Shown: positions 27,852 to 38,442, numbered from the stretch's first letter. The stretch: 64,000 nt of DNA from Ramlibacter montanisoli (GCF_013087525.1 NZ_JABFCS010000001.1:248001-312000); one strand, 5' to 3'. Program-made: numbers and translations. The notes: generated by a model not told the origin, from the sequence alone.

Positions 27852-29238
27852 GCCGCGCCTGCAGCGCAAGCTGCTCGCCTGGCTGCTGGGTCCGCTGCTG
27901 CTGCTGCTGGTGCTGGACACCGCGGCCGCCTACTGGGTGTCGCAGCGTTTCGCCAACCTCGCCTACGACCGCGCGCTGCACGAGATCGCGCGCGAGATCG
28001 TGCTGCACGCGCGCCCCGGCGAGGCGGGCCGGCCGCGCCTGGAGATGTCGGAGGCGACGGCCAACGTGCTGCTGACCGATGCGCAGGACCGCCTGTTCTT
28101 CCGCGTGGACGCGCCCGACGGCGGGCTGCTCGGGGGCGACCCCTCGCTGCCGCGCGCGCGCCTGGCCCCGGGGCGCGGCGCCGACCCGCGCTTCTACGAG
28201 GACAGCGTGCGCGACGAGCGCGTGCGCATGGTCGCTGCCTGGATGCCGATCAACGAGGCGGCGGGCGCGCCCATGGTGCAGGTGCAGGTGGCCGAGACCC
28301 TGAACAAGCGCAAGCGCCTGGCCCTGGAGATGCTGGCCAGCGTGGTGGTGCCGCAGCTGCTGCTGATCCTGCTGGCCACCGCGGTGGTCTGGATCGGCGT
28401 GTCGCGCGGCCTGCAACCGCTGCAGCGCCTGCGCCACGCGGTGTCCGACCGCTCGCACCTGGACCTGAGTCCCATCGACACCCACGACGTGCCCGGCGAA
28501 GTCCGCCCGCTGGTCGACGAGGTCAACGAGCTGATGGCCCGCCTGGGCAAGACCTTCGACTTCCAGAACCGCTTCGTGGCCGACGCCGCGCACCAGCTGA
28601 AGACGCCGGTCAGCGGGCTGAAGGCGCAGATCGAACTGGCGCTGCGCGAGAGCGATCCGGAGCGCGTGCGCCACTCGCTGGCGCAGCTTTACATCAGCGC
28701 CGACCGCCTGTCGCGCCTGGTGCGCCAACTGCTTTCGCTGGCGCGCAACGAGCCGGGGGCGCTCGACACCGTGCAGCTGCAGCCGCTGGACCTGAACGCC
28801 TTCGCGCTGGAAGTCGGCATGGACTGGGTGCCGCATGCGATCAAGCGCAGCATCGACCTGGGCTTCGAGGGCGTGGAGCACCCGCTCATGATCGCCGCCG
28901 ACCGCGACCGCCTGCGCGAGTTGATCAACAACCTGGTGGACAACGCGATCCGCTACAGCCCGCCGGGCGGCCGGGTGACGGTGCGCGCCAGCGACACGGG
29001 CGACGGGCACGCGCGGCTGGCGATCAGCGACGACGGCCCCAGCATCCCGGTGGAGGAGCGCCAGCGGATCTTCGAGCGTTTCCACCGGCTGCTGGGGACG
29101 CAGGAGGACGGCAGCGGCCTGGGGCTGGCCATCGTCAGCGAGATCGCCACCCTGCACGAGGCGCGCATCGAGCTGGAGGAGGACGTCGACGGGGTCGGCA
29201 ACACCTTCAGCGTGCTGTTCCGGCTGCGCCACGCCTGA
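27838..29238 (+). CDS. sensor histidine kinase (TctE-like)
   Basis: The 466-residue kinase has two transmembrane helices (about residues 12-32 and 163-185) framing a periplasmic sensor of the two-component sensor kinase N-terminal type. HAMP-like sequence follows, then the H box ADAAHQLKTPVSGL near residue 257, N box NLVDNAIRYSPPGG, G1 ISDDGPSIP and G2 GSGLGLAIV. It pairs with the overlapping regulator upstream. Confidence 0.92.
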   Translation: MRKAEPRLQRKLLAWLLGPLLLLLVLDTAAAYWVSQRFANLAYDRALHEIAREIVLHARPGEAGRPRLEMSEATANVLLTDAQDRLFFRVDAPDGGLLGGDPSLPRARLAPGRGADPRFYEDSVRDERVRMVAAWMPINEAAGAPMVQVQVAETLNKRKRLALEMLASVVVPQLLLILLATAVVWIGVSRGLQPLQRLRHAVSDRSHLDLSPIDTHDVPGEVRPLVDEVNELMARLGKTFDFQNRFVADAAHQLKTPVSGLKAQIELALRESDPERVRHSLAQLYISADRLSRLVRQLLSLARNEPGALDTVQLQPLDLNAFALEVGMDWVPHAIKRSIDLGFEGVEHPLMIAADRDRLRELINNLVDNAIRYSPPGGRVTVRASDTGDGHARLAISDDGPSIPVEERQRIFERFHRLLGTQEDGSGLGLAIVSEIATLHEARIELEEDVDGVGNTFSVLFRLRHA

Positions 29239-29380
29239 CCCGCGCGCCGCACCTGACGGCGCCGTCACCCGGCGTTCAGCTGGCCGACAGCTGGCGTCCA
29301 TGAAGGCGACAGCGCGCCTGCGTAGCCTCCCGGAGGTCGGAACCGAAACCGGATTCCGCATCCATCGAGGAGACAAACCA

Positions 29381-30091
29381 ATGGCCTTCCTGTCCAGCCC
29401 GGAGTTCTGGGTTGCCCTTTCGCAGATCATCCTGATCAACATCGTCCTGTCGGGGGACAACGCGGTCGTGATCGCGCTGGCCTGCCGTTCGCTGCCGCCG
29501 AAGCAGCAGCGCAACGCGATCATCTTCGGCAGCGTCGGCGCGATCGTGCTGCGCGTGATCCTGACCTTCTTCGCCGTCTACCTGCTCACGCTCCCCTACC
29601 TGAAACTGATCGGCGCGGCGCTGCTGCTGTGGATCGGCGTCGGCCTGCTCAAGGGCGAGGACGAGGAGGAGCACATGGACGACAACTCCAACCTCGCCGC
29701 CGCCATCAAGACCATCATCATCGCGGACCTGGTGATGAGCCTGGACAACGTGATCGGCGTGGCCGCCGCGGCCAAGGGCAACGTGCCGCTGCTGGTGTTC
29801 GGCTTGGTGATCAGCATCCCGCTGATCATCTTCGGCAGCAAGATCATCCTGAAGCTGATGAACCGCTTCCCGGTCATCATCACCCTGGGCGCGGGCCTGC
29901 TCGGTTGGGTGGCCGGCGAGATGTTCCTGACCGATCCCGCGATCCACGACTTCATCGAGAAGCATCACTACCTGCACAACATCCTGCCGGCGCTGGGCGC
30001 GGCGATGGTGGTGGGCGTCGGCAAGTACCTGGGCAGCCGTGGCCGCCGGGAAGGCGCCCGGGAAGGTGCTCCCGCCGACCAGGCCGCGTGA
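29381..30091 (+). CDS. TerC family integral membrane protein
   Basis: The 236-residue protein with seven predicted helices carries the two TerC acidic motifs, SGDNAVVIALA near residue 24 and SLDNVIGVAAAA near 122. Close YjbE/YceF-type relatives are manganese exporters that metallate secreted enzymes. The ATG at 29381 follows a GAGGAG ribosome binding site. The next gene, a universal stress protein, begins 10 bases after its stop. Confidence 0.9.
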   Translation: MAFLSSPEFWVALSQIILINIVLSGDNAVVIALACRSLPPKQQRNAIIFGSVGAIVLRVILTFFAVYLLTLPYLKLIGAALLLWIGVGLLKGEDEEEHMDDNSNLAAAIKTIIIADLVMSLDNVIGVAAAAKGNVPLLVFGLVISIPLIIFGSKIILKLMNRFPVIITLGAGLLGWVAGEMFLTDPAIHDFIEKHHYLHNILPALGAAMVVGVGKYLGSRGRREGAREGAPADQAA

Positions 30092-30101
30092 GGGGGCTGC
30101 C

Positions 30102-30533
30102 ATGAGGCAAATCCTGATCGCCGTGGACCCCCACAGCCCGGCGCGGACCCGGTCGGCCGTCGAACAGGCGGTGCGCATCTGGCGCGAGGAATTCGTGGGC
30201 ATCCGCCTGGTGCGCGTGCAGCCTCGCCTGTCGGGCCACGTGTCCATGTTCTTCGGCACCCGCGAGCTGCAGAAGATGCAGCTGGAGGAGGGCGCCGAGG
30301 AACTGAAGTTCGCGCAGGGCCTGCTGGATGCGGGCGGCGTGCCCTACACCAGCACGGTGCTGATCGGCCGCAGCGCCGAGACCATCGCGCAGGCCGCGCG
30401 CGAGTTCGGCTGCGACCGCATCCTGTTCGGCGAGGAAGGTCCCAGCCTCGCCGGCCGGATGTTCGGCTCGCTGGCGGAGCAGGTGCGCCACCTGCTCGGC
30501 CCGGGAACGGCCTACCAGGTGCTCGGTTCCTGA
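30102..30533 (+). CDS. universal stress protein, UspA-like
   Basis: The 143-residue single-domain protein has the Usp fold: LIAVDPHSPA at the start and GCDRILFGEEG near 105. The ATP-binding signature G-x2-G-x9-G-S/T is incomplete, since the loop reads GEEGPSLAGRMFGSLAEQV, so nucleotide binding is uncertain. It probably shares a message with the TerC gene, ended by the terminator at 30555. Confidence 0.8.
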   Translation: MRQILIAVDPHSPARTRSAVEQAVRIWREEFVGIRLVRVQPRLSGHVSMFFGTRELQKMQLEEGAEELKFAQGLLDAGGVPYTSTVLIGRSAETIAQAAREFGCDRILFGEEGPSLAGRMFGSLAEQVRHLLGPGTAYQVLGS

Positions 30534-30554
30534 GTCGCGCCCGACCGGATGAAG

Positions 30555-30579
30555 GCGGCCTGCGGGCCGCTTTTTTTTT
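30555..30579 (+). terminator. strong intrinsic terminator after the TerC-Usp pair
   Basis: A perfect 6-bp GC-only stem, GCGGCC-TGCG-GGCCGC, is followed by nine consecutive T. It lies 21 bases after the Usp stop and separates it from the acyl-CoA ligase operon. Confidence 0.9.
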
Positions 30580-30662
30580 CTTGCGCGGCGCCGCCATGGG
30601 GAAGTCCATGGCCCCGCGGCGGCGGCGCCTGGGGCACCATACGGCGACACCAAGGAGATCCC

Positions 30663-32234
30663 GTGGACACCGCCATCCGCCGCCAGACCCTGGCCGACCT
30701 GCTGCGCCGCAGTGCCAAGCGCTTTCCCCGCAAGACCGCGATCGAGTGCGGCGCCACGCGCTGGAGCTTCGCCGAATTCGATGCGCTCACGGACCGGCTG
30801 GCGGCGGGGCTCGCGCGCATGGGCATCGCCAAGGGCGCGCGCGTGGCCGTGCTGGCGCGCAACTCGCACGGCTTCGCCGCGCTGCGCTTCGCGCTGGCGC
30901 GCCTCGGGGCCGTGCTGGTGCCGATCAACTTCATGCTCAAGGCCGAAGAGGTCGCCTACATCCTGCGGCACGCGGGCGCCGCGGTGCTGGCCACCGATTC
31001 GGGACTGGCCGAGCTCGCGCGCAGCGCCGCTGCGCTGGACACGCGGGTGCGGCAGTTCATCTGGCTGCCCTCGGAAGATCCCACGCAGCCGGTCGCCGGC
31101 ATGACGGGCTTCGACGAACTGGTCGAGACGCGTGAGACGCCGCCGCCGGTGGACCTGAAGGGCGAGGACCTCGCGCAGATCGTCTACACCAGCGGTACCG
31201 AGTCCATGCCGAAAGGGGCGATGCTCACCCACGATGCGGTGATCTGGCAGTACGCGAGCTGCGCGGTCGACGCCAGCATCGCGTCCGGCGACATCATGCT
31301 GCATGCGCTGCCGCTGTACCACTGCGCGCAGCTCGACGTGTTCCTGGGACCCATGATCTATGTCGGCGGCACCAGCATCGTCACCGCCAAGCCGACGCCG
31401 GAGAACCTGCTGCCGCTGATCGCCAAGCACCGCATCACCTCCTTCTTCGCGCCGCCCACGGTGTGGATCTCGCTGCTGCGCTCGCCGCTGTTCGACCAGG
31501 TGGACCTGTCCTCGCTGCGCAAGGGCTATTACGGCGCATCGATCATGCCGGTGGAGGTGCTGCGCGAACTGGCGCGCCGCCTGCCGGACGTGGGCTTCTG
31601 GAACCTCTACGGCCAGACCGAGATCGCGCCCCTGGCCACCATGCTCGGCCCCGAGGACCAGCTGCGCAAGCCCGGCTCCTGCGGCCGCGCGGTGCTCAAC
31701 GTGGAGACGCGCGTGGTCGACGACGCCATGCGCGACGTGCAGCCGGGCGAGATCGGCGAGATCGTGCACCGCTCGCCGCACCTGATGCTGGGCTACTTCC
31801 ACGACGACGAGCGCACGCGCGCCGCCTTCGAGGGCGGCTGGTTCCACTCGGGCGACCTCGCCACCATCGACGATGAAGGCTTCATCACGGTGGTGGACCG
31901 CAAGAAGGACATGATCAAGACCGGCGGCGAGAACGTGGCCAGCCGCGAGGTGGAGGAGGCGATCTACCGGCTGCCGCAGGTGTCGGAAGTGGCGGTGGTC
32001 GGCGTGCCCCATCCGCGCTGGGTGGAAGCCGTGGTGGCGGTGGTCGTGCCCAAGCCGGGCCAGGCGCTCAGCGAGGACGAGGTGCTCGCGCATTGCCGCA
32101 ACGCGCTCGCGGGCTTCAAGGCGCCGAAAGCAGTGGTCTTCACCGACGCGCTGCCCAAGAATCCCAGCGGCAAGCTCCTCAAGCGCGAGCTGCGCCAGCG
32201 CTACCAGCAACGTTTCGCGGAGGGCAGCGCGTGA
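30663..32234 (+). CDS. AMP-binding acyl-CoA synthetase/ligase
   Basis: Adenylate-forming ligase of 523 residues that activates a carboxylic acid as its CoA thioester. The P-loop-like motif is YTSGTESMPKGAM, then FWNLYGQTE, GWFHSGDLA and the catalytic lysine in NPSGKLLKREL near the end. The substrate is unknown; a medium-chain or unusual organic acid is possible. It starts at GTG 30663 after an AAGGAG site, and its TGA overlaps the GTG of the amidase. It is the first gene of a catabolic cluster. Confidence 0.92.
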   Translation: MDTAIRRQTLADLLRRSAKRFPRKTAIECGATRWSFAEFDALTDRLAAGLARMGIAKGARVAVLARNSHGFAALRFALARLGAVLVPINFMLKAEEVAYILRHAGAAVLATDSGLAELARSAAALDTRVRQFIWLPSEDPTQPVAGMTGFDELVETRETPPPVDLKGEDLAQIVYTSGTESMPKGAMLTHDAVIWQYASCAVDASIASGDIMLHALPLYHCAQLDVFLGPMIYVGGTSIVTAKPTPENLLPLIAKHRITSFFAPPTVWISLLRSPLFDQVDLSSLRKGYYGASIMPVEVLRELARRLPDVGFWNLYGQTEIAPLATMLGPEDQLRKPGSCGRAVLNVETRVVDDAMRDVQPGEIGEIVHRSPHLMLGYFHDDERTRAAFEGGWFHSGDLATIDDEGFITVVDRKKDMIKTGGENVASREVEEAIYRLPQVSEVAVVGVPHPRWVEAVVAVVVPKPGQALSEDEVLAHCRNALAGFKAPKAVVFTDALPKNPSGKLLKRELRQRYQQRFAEGSA

Positions 32235-33686
32235 CCACTGCCGCCGGCCTGCTGCTGCTGGATGCCACGACCCTGTCGCGCCGCGTCGCCGCGCGCGAAG
32301 TGTCCTGCCGCGAACTGATGCAGGCGAGCCTCGCCCGCATCGCCGCCCTGAACCCCGTCCACAACGCCATCGTGTCGCTGCGCGACGGCGAGGAACTGCT
32401 GGCGGAGGCGGACGCCTGCGACGCGACGCTCGCGCGTGGCGAGATCACCGGCTGGATGCACGGCTTCCCGGTGGCGGTGAAGGACCTGAGCGACGTGGCC
32501 GGCCTGCCGACGACGCAGGGCTCGCTGGCCATCGGCAAGCGCGTCCCGACGGCCGATGCGCTGTTCGTGCAGCGCATGAAGAAGGCCGGCGCGATCGTGA
32601 TCGGCAAGACCAACACGCCGGAGTTCGGGCTCGGATCGCACACCTTCAACAACGTGTTCGGCATCACGCGCAACGCCTGGGACGCCACGCGATCCGCCGG
32701 CGGCAGCAGCGGCGGTGCCGCCGTGGCGCTGGCGCTGGGCATGGTGCCGGTGGCCGACGGCAGCGACATGGGCGGTTCGCTGCGCAATCCCGCCGCCTTC
32801 AACAACGTGGTGGGCTTCCGGCCCTCGCGCGGCCGCGTGCCGGCGGTCCCAGCGGAAGACGCCTTCTTCCAGCAAGCTGGGCACCGAAGGGCCGATGGGC
32901 CGCACCACCGAGGACGTGGCTCGCCTGCTGTGCACCATCGGCGGCTGGGACGAACGGGCGCCGCTGTCGCTGGCCGACGTGCTGCCGGACCCGGCGGGCG
33001 AGGACCCGATCGGCTGCGAGCCGGGCAGGCGTATCGGCTGGTTGGGCAGCCTCTGGCCGGACCTGCCCCTGGAGCCCGGCATCCGCGAGCTGTGCGAAGC
33101 GGCGCTGCGCAGGCTGGAAGGCGAGGGCTTCACCGTGGAGCCGTGCACGCTGGACGTCGCGCGCGAAGTGAACTGGAGCGCCTGGCTGCGCCTGCGCCAG
33201 ATGCTGGTGGGCGGCAAGCTGGGCGCGATCCACGCGCAGCCGCGCCTGCGCGCACTGATGAAGCCGGAGGCGCAGTGGGAGGTCGAACAGAGCTTCCAGC
33301 TCACCGCCGCGCACTTGTACCAGGCGACCGTGCAGCGCACCGCGGTCTACCATGCGTTCCGCCGGCTGTTCGAACGCTACGACTACGTGGTGGCGCCCAC
33401 CGCGCAGGTCTTTCCCTTCCCTGCGGAACAGCACTGGCCGCACGAGATTGCCGGGGTGGCGATGGACACCTACCACCGCTGGATGGAGATCGTCACGCCC
33501 TTCACGCTCGCGGGCCTGCCCGTGGCCAGCGTGCCCGTGGGCTTCAACGGCGAGGGCCTGCCCATGGGCATGCAGCTCGCGGGCCCGGCGCGCTCCGACC
33601 TGCGCGTGCTGGCCCTGGCGCGCGCCTGGGAGCGCATCGCGCCCTGGCATGGGCAGCGGCCGCCGGCCGTCGCGCGGCTGGCCTGA
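32231..33686 (+). CDS. amidase-signature family hydrolase (frameshifted)
   Basis: A roughly 485-residue amidase with the Ser-cisSer-Lys triad: Lys in VAVKDLSD near residue 86, the glycine/serine loop SAGGSSGGAA near 157 and nucleophile Ser in GSDMGGSLRNPA near 180. An extra base near 32873 (FFQ-KLGTEG region) splits the frame. The GTG at 32231 overlaps the ligase stop (GTGA), indicating coupling. The substrate amide is unknown. Confidence 0.88.
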
Positions 33687-33777
33687 GCGCGGTCGCGCGG
33701 GACGCGGGTTGCCTCGGAGGCGCCCGGGCCCGTACAGGAAGCACAATGCGGGGCTCCAGCCATTGAGGAGACTTCGC

Positions 33778-34755
33778 ATGAACAAGCGCCAGCTGCTGCG
33801 CGCCGGCCTGTTGGGACTGTCCGCCCTTGCGCTCGCGGGCGCCGGCCACGCCCAGGACTTCCCGCCGAAGAAGGCGGTCACCATGATGGTGGGCTTCGCT
33901 CCCGGCGGTGCCGCCGATGCCGCCGCACGCCTGATCGCCAAGAAGCTCGGCGAGAACGTCGGCCAGACCATCGTGGTGGACAACAAGGCGGGCGCGGGCG
34001 GCAACATCGCGCACCAGCTCACGGCCAACGGGCCCACCGACGGCTCCATGCTGCTGTTCGGATCGATCGGCCCGCTGACGATCGCGCCGCACATGATGAA
34101 GCTGCCCTACGACCCGTTCAAGGACCTGGCGCCGGTGTCGGGCGGCGTGCACTTCCCCAACGTGCTGGTGGTGAACGCCAATTCGGGCATCAAGTCGCTG
34201 GCCGACTTCGTGGCGGCCGCGCGCAAGCAGGCCGATGCGGTGTCCTTCGCCTCCACCGGGTCCGGCTCGGCCTCGCACCTCACCGGCGAACTGTTCGCGC
34301 AGGCGATCAAGGCGGAGATGCTGCACGTGCCCTACAAGGGCGGCGCGCCCGCCATGCAGGACCTGCTGGCCGGCCGCTTCACCGGCTACTTCGCGGCGCC
34401 GCCGACGGCGCTGCCGCACATCGAAAGCGGCAAGCTCACGCCGCTGGCCACCACCGGCCTCGTGCGGCCGGCCTACATGCCCAGCATTCCCACCGTCGCC
34501 GAGTCGGGCTACCCGGGCTTCGAGGCGCTGAACTGGTACGCCTTCGTCGCCCCGGCGAAGACGCCCACGCCCATCCTGGACCGCTGGAACCAGGAGATCG
34601 TGAAGGTCCTCAACGACCGCGAGGTGCGCGAGGCCCTCGGCAAGCTCGGCCTCACGCCGCATCCCACGGCGCGCAGCGAGCTGACCGACTTCATGCGCAA
34701 GGAGTCGGCCAAGTGGGGCGCGATCGTGCGCGAACGCAAGATCACGGCGGAGTAA
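33778..34755 (+). CDS. Bug/TctC-type tripartite tricarboxylate transporter receptor
   Basis: The 325-residue periplasmic binding protein has a signal peptide cleaved near GHAQDFP. Family marks are MMVGFAPGGAADAAARLIA, IVVDNKAGAGGNIA and HVPYKGGAPAM. Bug proteins bind organic acids, and many have no linked TctAB permease, as here. Its place in the cluster suggests it captures the substrate used by the ligase or the dehydratase. A GAGGAG site precedes the ATG. Confidence 0.93.
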   Translation: MNKRQLLRAGLLGLSALALAGAGHAQDFPPKKAVTMMVGFAPGGAADAAARLIAKKLGENVGQTIVVDNKAGAGGNIAHQLTANGPTDGSMLLFGSIGPLTIAPHMMKLPYDPFKDLAPVSGGVHFPNVLVVNANSGIKSLADFVAAARKQADAVSFASTGSGSASHLTGELFAQAIKAEMLHVPYKGGAPAMQDLLAGRFTGYFAAPPTALPHIESGKLTPLATTGLVRPAYMPSIPTVAESGYPGFEALNWYAFVAPAKTPTPILDRWNQEIVKVLNDREVREALGKLGLTPHPTARSELTDFMRKESAKWGAIVRERKITAE

Positions 34756-34792
34756 GGGAGCGCGCGCGCCGCCCGCAAGCGAGAATCGCTGC

Positions 34793-36132
34793 ATGGAAAC
34801 ACTCGCAGTGGGTTGCGGCGCCGGCTTCTCCGGTGACCGCACGGACGCCGCGCCGCCCGTGGTGCGCACGCTGGTCGAACGCGGCGGGCCGGCCGCGCTG
34901 ATCTTCGAGAACCTGGCGGAGCGCACGCTGGCCCTGCAGCAGCTGGCGCGCCGCCGGGATGCGGCGCTGGGCTACGAGCCGCTGCTGCAGCAGGAGCTGC
35001 GTCCCATCCTGGCCGACTGCCTCGCGCACGGCATCACCATCGTCGGCAACTTCGGCGCGGCGAATCCCGCGGCGCGGCCGACGCGATCCGGCGCCTCGCC
35101 GCGGAGCTCGGGCTGGCCGCGCCCCGCATCGGCGTGGTCGAGGGCGACGACCTGTCCGGCGAGGAGGCGCGCGGCATCGTGCGCGAGCGCCTGGGCGCGG
35201 ACTTCGACGCGGCGCGCTTCGTCTGCGCCAACGCCTACCAGGGCGCGATGGAAATCGCCGCCGCCATCCGCGCCGGTGCCCAGGTGGTGGTGACCGGGCG
35301 CGTGGCCGATCCCTCGCTGGTGCTGGGCCCGGCCGTCGCCCATTTCGGCTGGAGCGCCACCGACTGGGACCGCCTGGCCGGCGGCACGATGGCGGGGCAC
35401 CTGCTGGAGTGCGGCGCCCAGGTCACCGGCGGCTACTTCGCCGATCCCGGCCGCAAGGACGTGCCCGGCACCGAGAACATCGGCTTCCCGATCGCGGAGA
35501 TCGCCGCCGACGGCAGCTGCATCGTCGGCAAGGCCGCGGGCACCGGCGGGCTGGTGGATTGCCGCACGGTCAAGGAGCAGCTTTTGTACGAGGTGCACGA
35601 CCCCGCTGCGTACGTCACGCCCGACGTGGTCGCCGACATCACGCAGGCCTCGGTGGAGCAGGTGGGGCCGGACCGTGTTCGCCTCTCGGGCGTGAAAGGA
35701 CATCCGCGCACGACGACGCTCAAGGTGCTGGCCTTCTTCGACGGCGGCTGGCTGGGCGAGGCGGAGATCTCCTATGCCGGCCCGAACGCGGAAGCGCGCG
35801 CGCGCCTGGCCATGGACATGATGAAGAAGCGGCTGGGCGCGGACATGCCGCTGCGCTGCGACCTGATCGGCGTCAGCAGCATCTTCGCGGACGACGATGG
35901 CGAGATGCTCGCGCGCCAGCCGCGCGGGCAGGCGATGGACGTGCGCCTGCGGGCGGCGAGCCGCCACGGGGACATGGAGCGCATCGACCGCCTGCTGCGC
36001 GAGGTCACCGCGCTGTGGACCGGCGGGCCGGCGGGCGGCGGCGGCGTGCGCACGGCCAAGCGCCAGCGCCTGTCCAGCCGCGCCTGCCTGGTGCCGCGCG
36101 AGCTGGTCCCCGCCAGCTGGCAACTCGCCTGA
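34793..36132 (+). CDS. AtuA family protein (DUF1446, acyclic terpene utilisation; frameshifted)
   Basis: An AtuA-type protein of about 447 residues. The family is named for the citronellol/geraniol pathway, but its reaction is not established and many members lie in other catabolic clusters. Marks are VGCGAGFSGDR at the start, GITIVGNFGAANP, VVTGRVADPSLVLGP and HLLECGAQVTGGYFADPG. One base is missing from a GCG repeat near 35075 (AAAADAIRRLAAE expected). It is followed by its small partner gene at 36142. Confidence 0.88.
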
Positions 36133-36141
36133 GGAGACGCG

Positions 36142-36462
36142 ATGGCGCAGATCCCGCTCTACGACCTGGCCCATGCGCGCACCGGCGACAAGGGCAACAC
36201 CATCAACATCAGCCTGATCGCCTACCGCGACGAGGACTACGCGCTGCTGGCAGAACAGGTGACGCCGGAGCGCGTCGCCGCCTGGTTCGCGCACCGCCAT
36301 CCCACCGGCGTGCGGCGCTACCTGCTGCCCAGGCTGGGCGCGATGAACTTCGTGCTGGACGAGGTGCTCGATGGCGGCGTCAACGATTCGCTGAACCTGG
36401 ACATGCACGGCAAGGCCCTGTCCTTCCACCTGCTGGCCATGACGATCCCCGGGCAAGGCTGA
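36142..36462 (+). CDS. AtuA-related small protein
   Basis: The 106-residue protein resembles the C-terminal domain fused to some AtuA proteins: [20 protein letters not shown] at the start and [13 protein letters not shown] at the end. It follows atuA by 10 bases and ends just before the RhmD gene, so it is probably the second subunit of the AtuA-type enzyme. No catalytic motif is identifiable. Confidence 0.8.
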   Translation: MAQIPLYDLAHARTGDKGNTINISLIAYRDEDYALLAEQVTPERVAAWFAHRHPTGVRRYLLPRLGAMNFVLDEVLDGGVNDSLNLDMHGKALSFHLLAMTIPGQG

Positions 36463-36463
36463 C

Positions 36464-37650
36464 ATGAACACACCCACCATCCGCCACGTGCGCGCCTTCA
36501 CCCTGCGCGGCGCAGGGGCCGACTACCACGACCAGGACGCCGGCCACTGGATCGACGACCACATCGCCACGCCGATGGCGAAGTACCCGCAGTACCGGCA
36601 GAGCCGCCAGAGCTTCGGCCTGAACGTGCTGGGCACGCTGGTGGTGGAGATCGAGGCCAGCGACGGCAGCGTCGGCTTCGCCGTCACCACCGGCGGCGAG
36701 ATCGGCTGCTGGATCGTGGAGAAGCACCTGGCGCGCTTCCTCGAAGGCCAGAAGGTCACCGACATCGAGAAGATGTGGGACCAGATGTACCACGCCACGC
36801 TGTTCTACGGCCGCCGGGGCATCGTGCTGAACACGATCTCCGGCGTGGACCTCGCGCTGTGGGACCTGCTGGGCGTGGTGCGGCAGGAGCCGGTGCATGC
36901 GCTGCTGGGCGGGCCGGTGCGCGACGAACTGCAGTTCTACATGACGACCGCGCGGCCGGACTTCGCCAGGGAGCAGGGCTTCCTGGGCGGCAAGATGCCG
37001 CTGCACCACGGGCCCGCCGAAGGCGACGAGGGCCTGAAGAAGAACCTGGCGCAGCTGGCCGACATGCGCGCGCGCTGCGGCCCCGACTTCTGGCTGATGC
37101 TCGATTGCTGGATGAGCCTGGACGTGGAGTACGCGACGCGCCTGGCGCATGCGGCCTGGGAACAGTCCGGCCTCAAGTGGATCGAGGAGGCGCTGCCGCC
37201 CGACGACTACTGGGGCTACGCGGAGCTGCGGCGCAAGGTGCCGCCCGGCCTGCTGGTGACCACCGGCGAACACGAAGCCACGCGCTGGGGCTTCCGCATG
37301 CTGCTGGAGATGGGCTGCTGCGACATCCTGCAGCCCGACGTCGGCTGGTGCGGCGGCATCACAGAGCTGCTGAAGATCTCGGCGCTGGCCGACGCGCACG
37401 GCAAGCTGGTGGTGCCGCACGGCTCCTCGGTCTACAGCTACCACTTCGTCATCACGCGCCACAACAGCCCGTTCGCGGAGTTCCTCAACATGTCGCCGGC
37501 CGCCGACCGCATCGTGCCCATGTTCCACCCCAGCTGCTGGACGAACCGGTGCCGGTCAACGGCCGCATGAAGGCCTCGGCACTGGACAAGCCGGGCTTCG
37601 GCGTGCGCCTGAACCCCGACTGCCAGCTGCACCGTCCCTATCCGCGCTGA
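36464..37650 (+). CDS. rhmD: L-rhamnonate dehydratase (enolase superfamily; frameshifted)
   Basis: Enolase-superfamily dehydratase that converts L-rhamnonate (or a close sugar acid) to the 2-keto-3-deoxy acid. The family residues are present: [25 protein letters not shown], the metal ligands in [15 protein letters not shown] and TGEHEA, and the catalytic His in [12 protein letters not shown]. It closely resembles E. coli RhmD throughout. One base is missing from the C run at 37528-37531; the restored end reads [12 protein letters not shown] to RPYPR. Confidence 0.92.
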
Positions 37651-37653
37651 CGC

Positions 37654-38069
37654 TCAGCCGAAGCGCCGGTTGATCGCCAGCTCGATCACCACGTCGTCCA
37701 CGAAGTTGCGCAGCAGCACGGGCTCGCCGGAGCGCAGGTCGCACTCGATCACCAGCCGGCGCGGCGTGAACCAGCGCGGCGTGATCGCGTCGCAGGAGGC
37801 CACGAAGACCAGTCCCGGCTTCAGGCTGCGCAGCTGCGTCCCGGCCCGGCCGACGAACACGCCGTGCGCGCCCTCGGCCAGCACCTGCGCTTCCGGCACC
37901 TCGCGCACCTCCGCCACCCAGGCGCCGTCGCCGGACGCGGCGGCAGGCTGGACGAGCGCGTGGGTCGATCGCCAGCGCCACTCGGCAGCCAGCAGGCCCC
38001 CAGCGCCAGCAGGAGCACGACCGCCAGGGCGGCCAAGGCGCGAATTTTCACGTTACCGGACTTCGTCAT
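37654..38069 (-). CDS. membrane-anchored hypothetical protein (frameshifted)
   Basis: A protein of about 138 residues with one N-terminal membrane helix (residues 9-28) and a periplasmic domain of beta strands (GLVFVASCDAITPRWFTP, RRLVIECDLRSGEPVLLR). One base is missing from the C run 37997-38001, which joins LLALGG to LLAAEWRWRST. No family is recognised. It is convergent with rhmD and divergent from the YkvA gene. Confidence 0.6.
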
Positions 38070-38172
38070 GGGCAGGGGAATGTAACGCCCCCTTGCGCCC
38101 CTTGCAGCGCGGCGCGACGATGGCATGTACGGACCGCACGGCCCCGCCGGGGCCACACTGGAGAAGCTGCCC

Positions 38173-38442
38173 ATGTTCAAACGCCTGACGCTGCTGTGGA
38201 CTGTCGTGCGCGGTGACGCGCGGCAACTGTGGGCGGCGCTGCGCCATCCGGCGGCGCCCGGCTGGCTGAAGCTCGGTGCGGCCCTGATCGTCATCTACGT
38301 GGTCTCGCCGATCGACATCATCCCGGACTTCATCCCGGGACTGGGCGTGGTGGACGACATCGTGCTGGTGCCGCTGGCGATCCGGGCGCTGCTCAAGCGG
38401 CTGCCCGTGGAGATCGCGCGCGCCGTCGGCCGCGTGCGCTGA
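38173..38442 (+). CDS. YkvA family (DUF1232) small membrane protein
   Basis: The 89-residue protein has the DUF1232 core: VIYVVSPIDIIPDFIPGLG and DDIVLVPLAIRALLKRLP. Function is unknown; in homologues it is a small membrane-associated protein. The ATG at 38173 is preceded by GGAGAAG. It is a single-gene unit ahead of the second Bug receptor. Confidence 0.85.
   Translation: MFKRLTLLWTVVRGDARQLWAALRHPAAPGWLKLGAALIVIYVVSPIDIIPDFIPGLGVVDDIVLVPLAIRALLKRLPVEIARAVGRVR

Noticed and set aside
29239..29380. yybP-ykoY manganese riboswitch ahead of the TerC gene
   Set aside because: The region has no recognisable conserved core of that riboswitch; only a normal ribosome binding site is visible.
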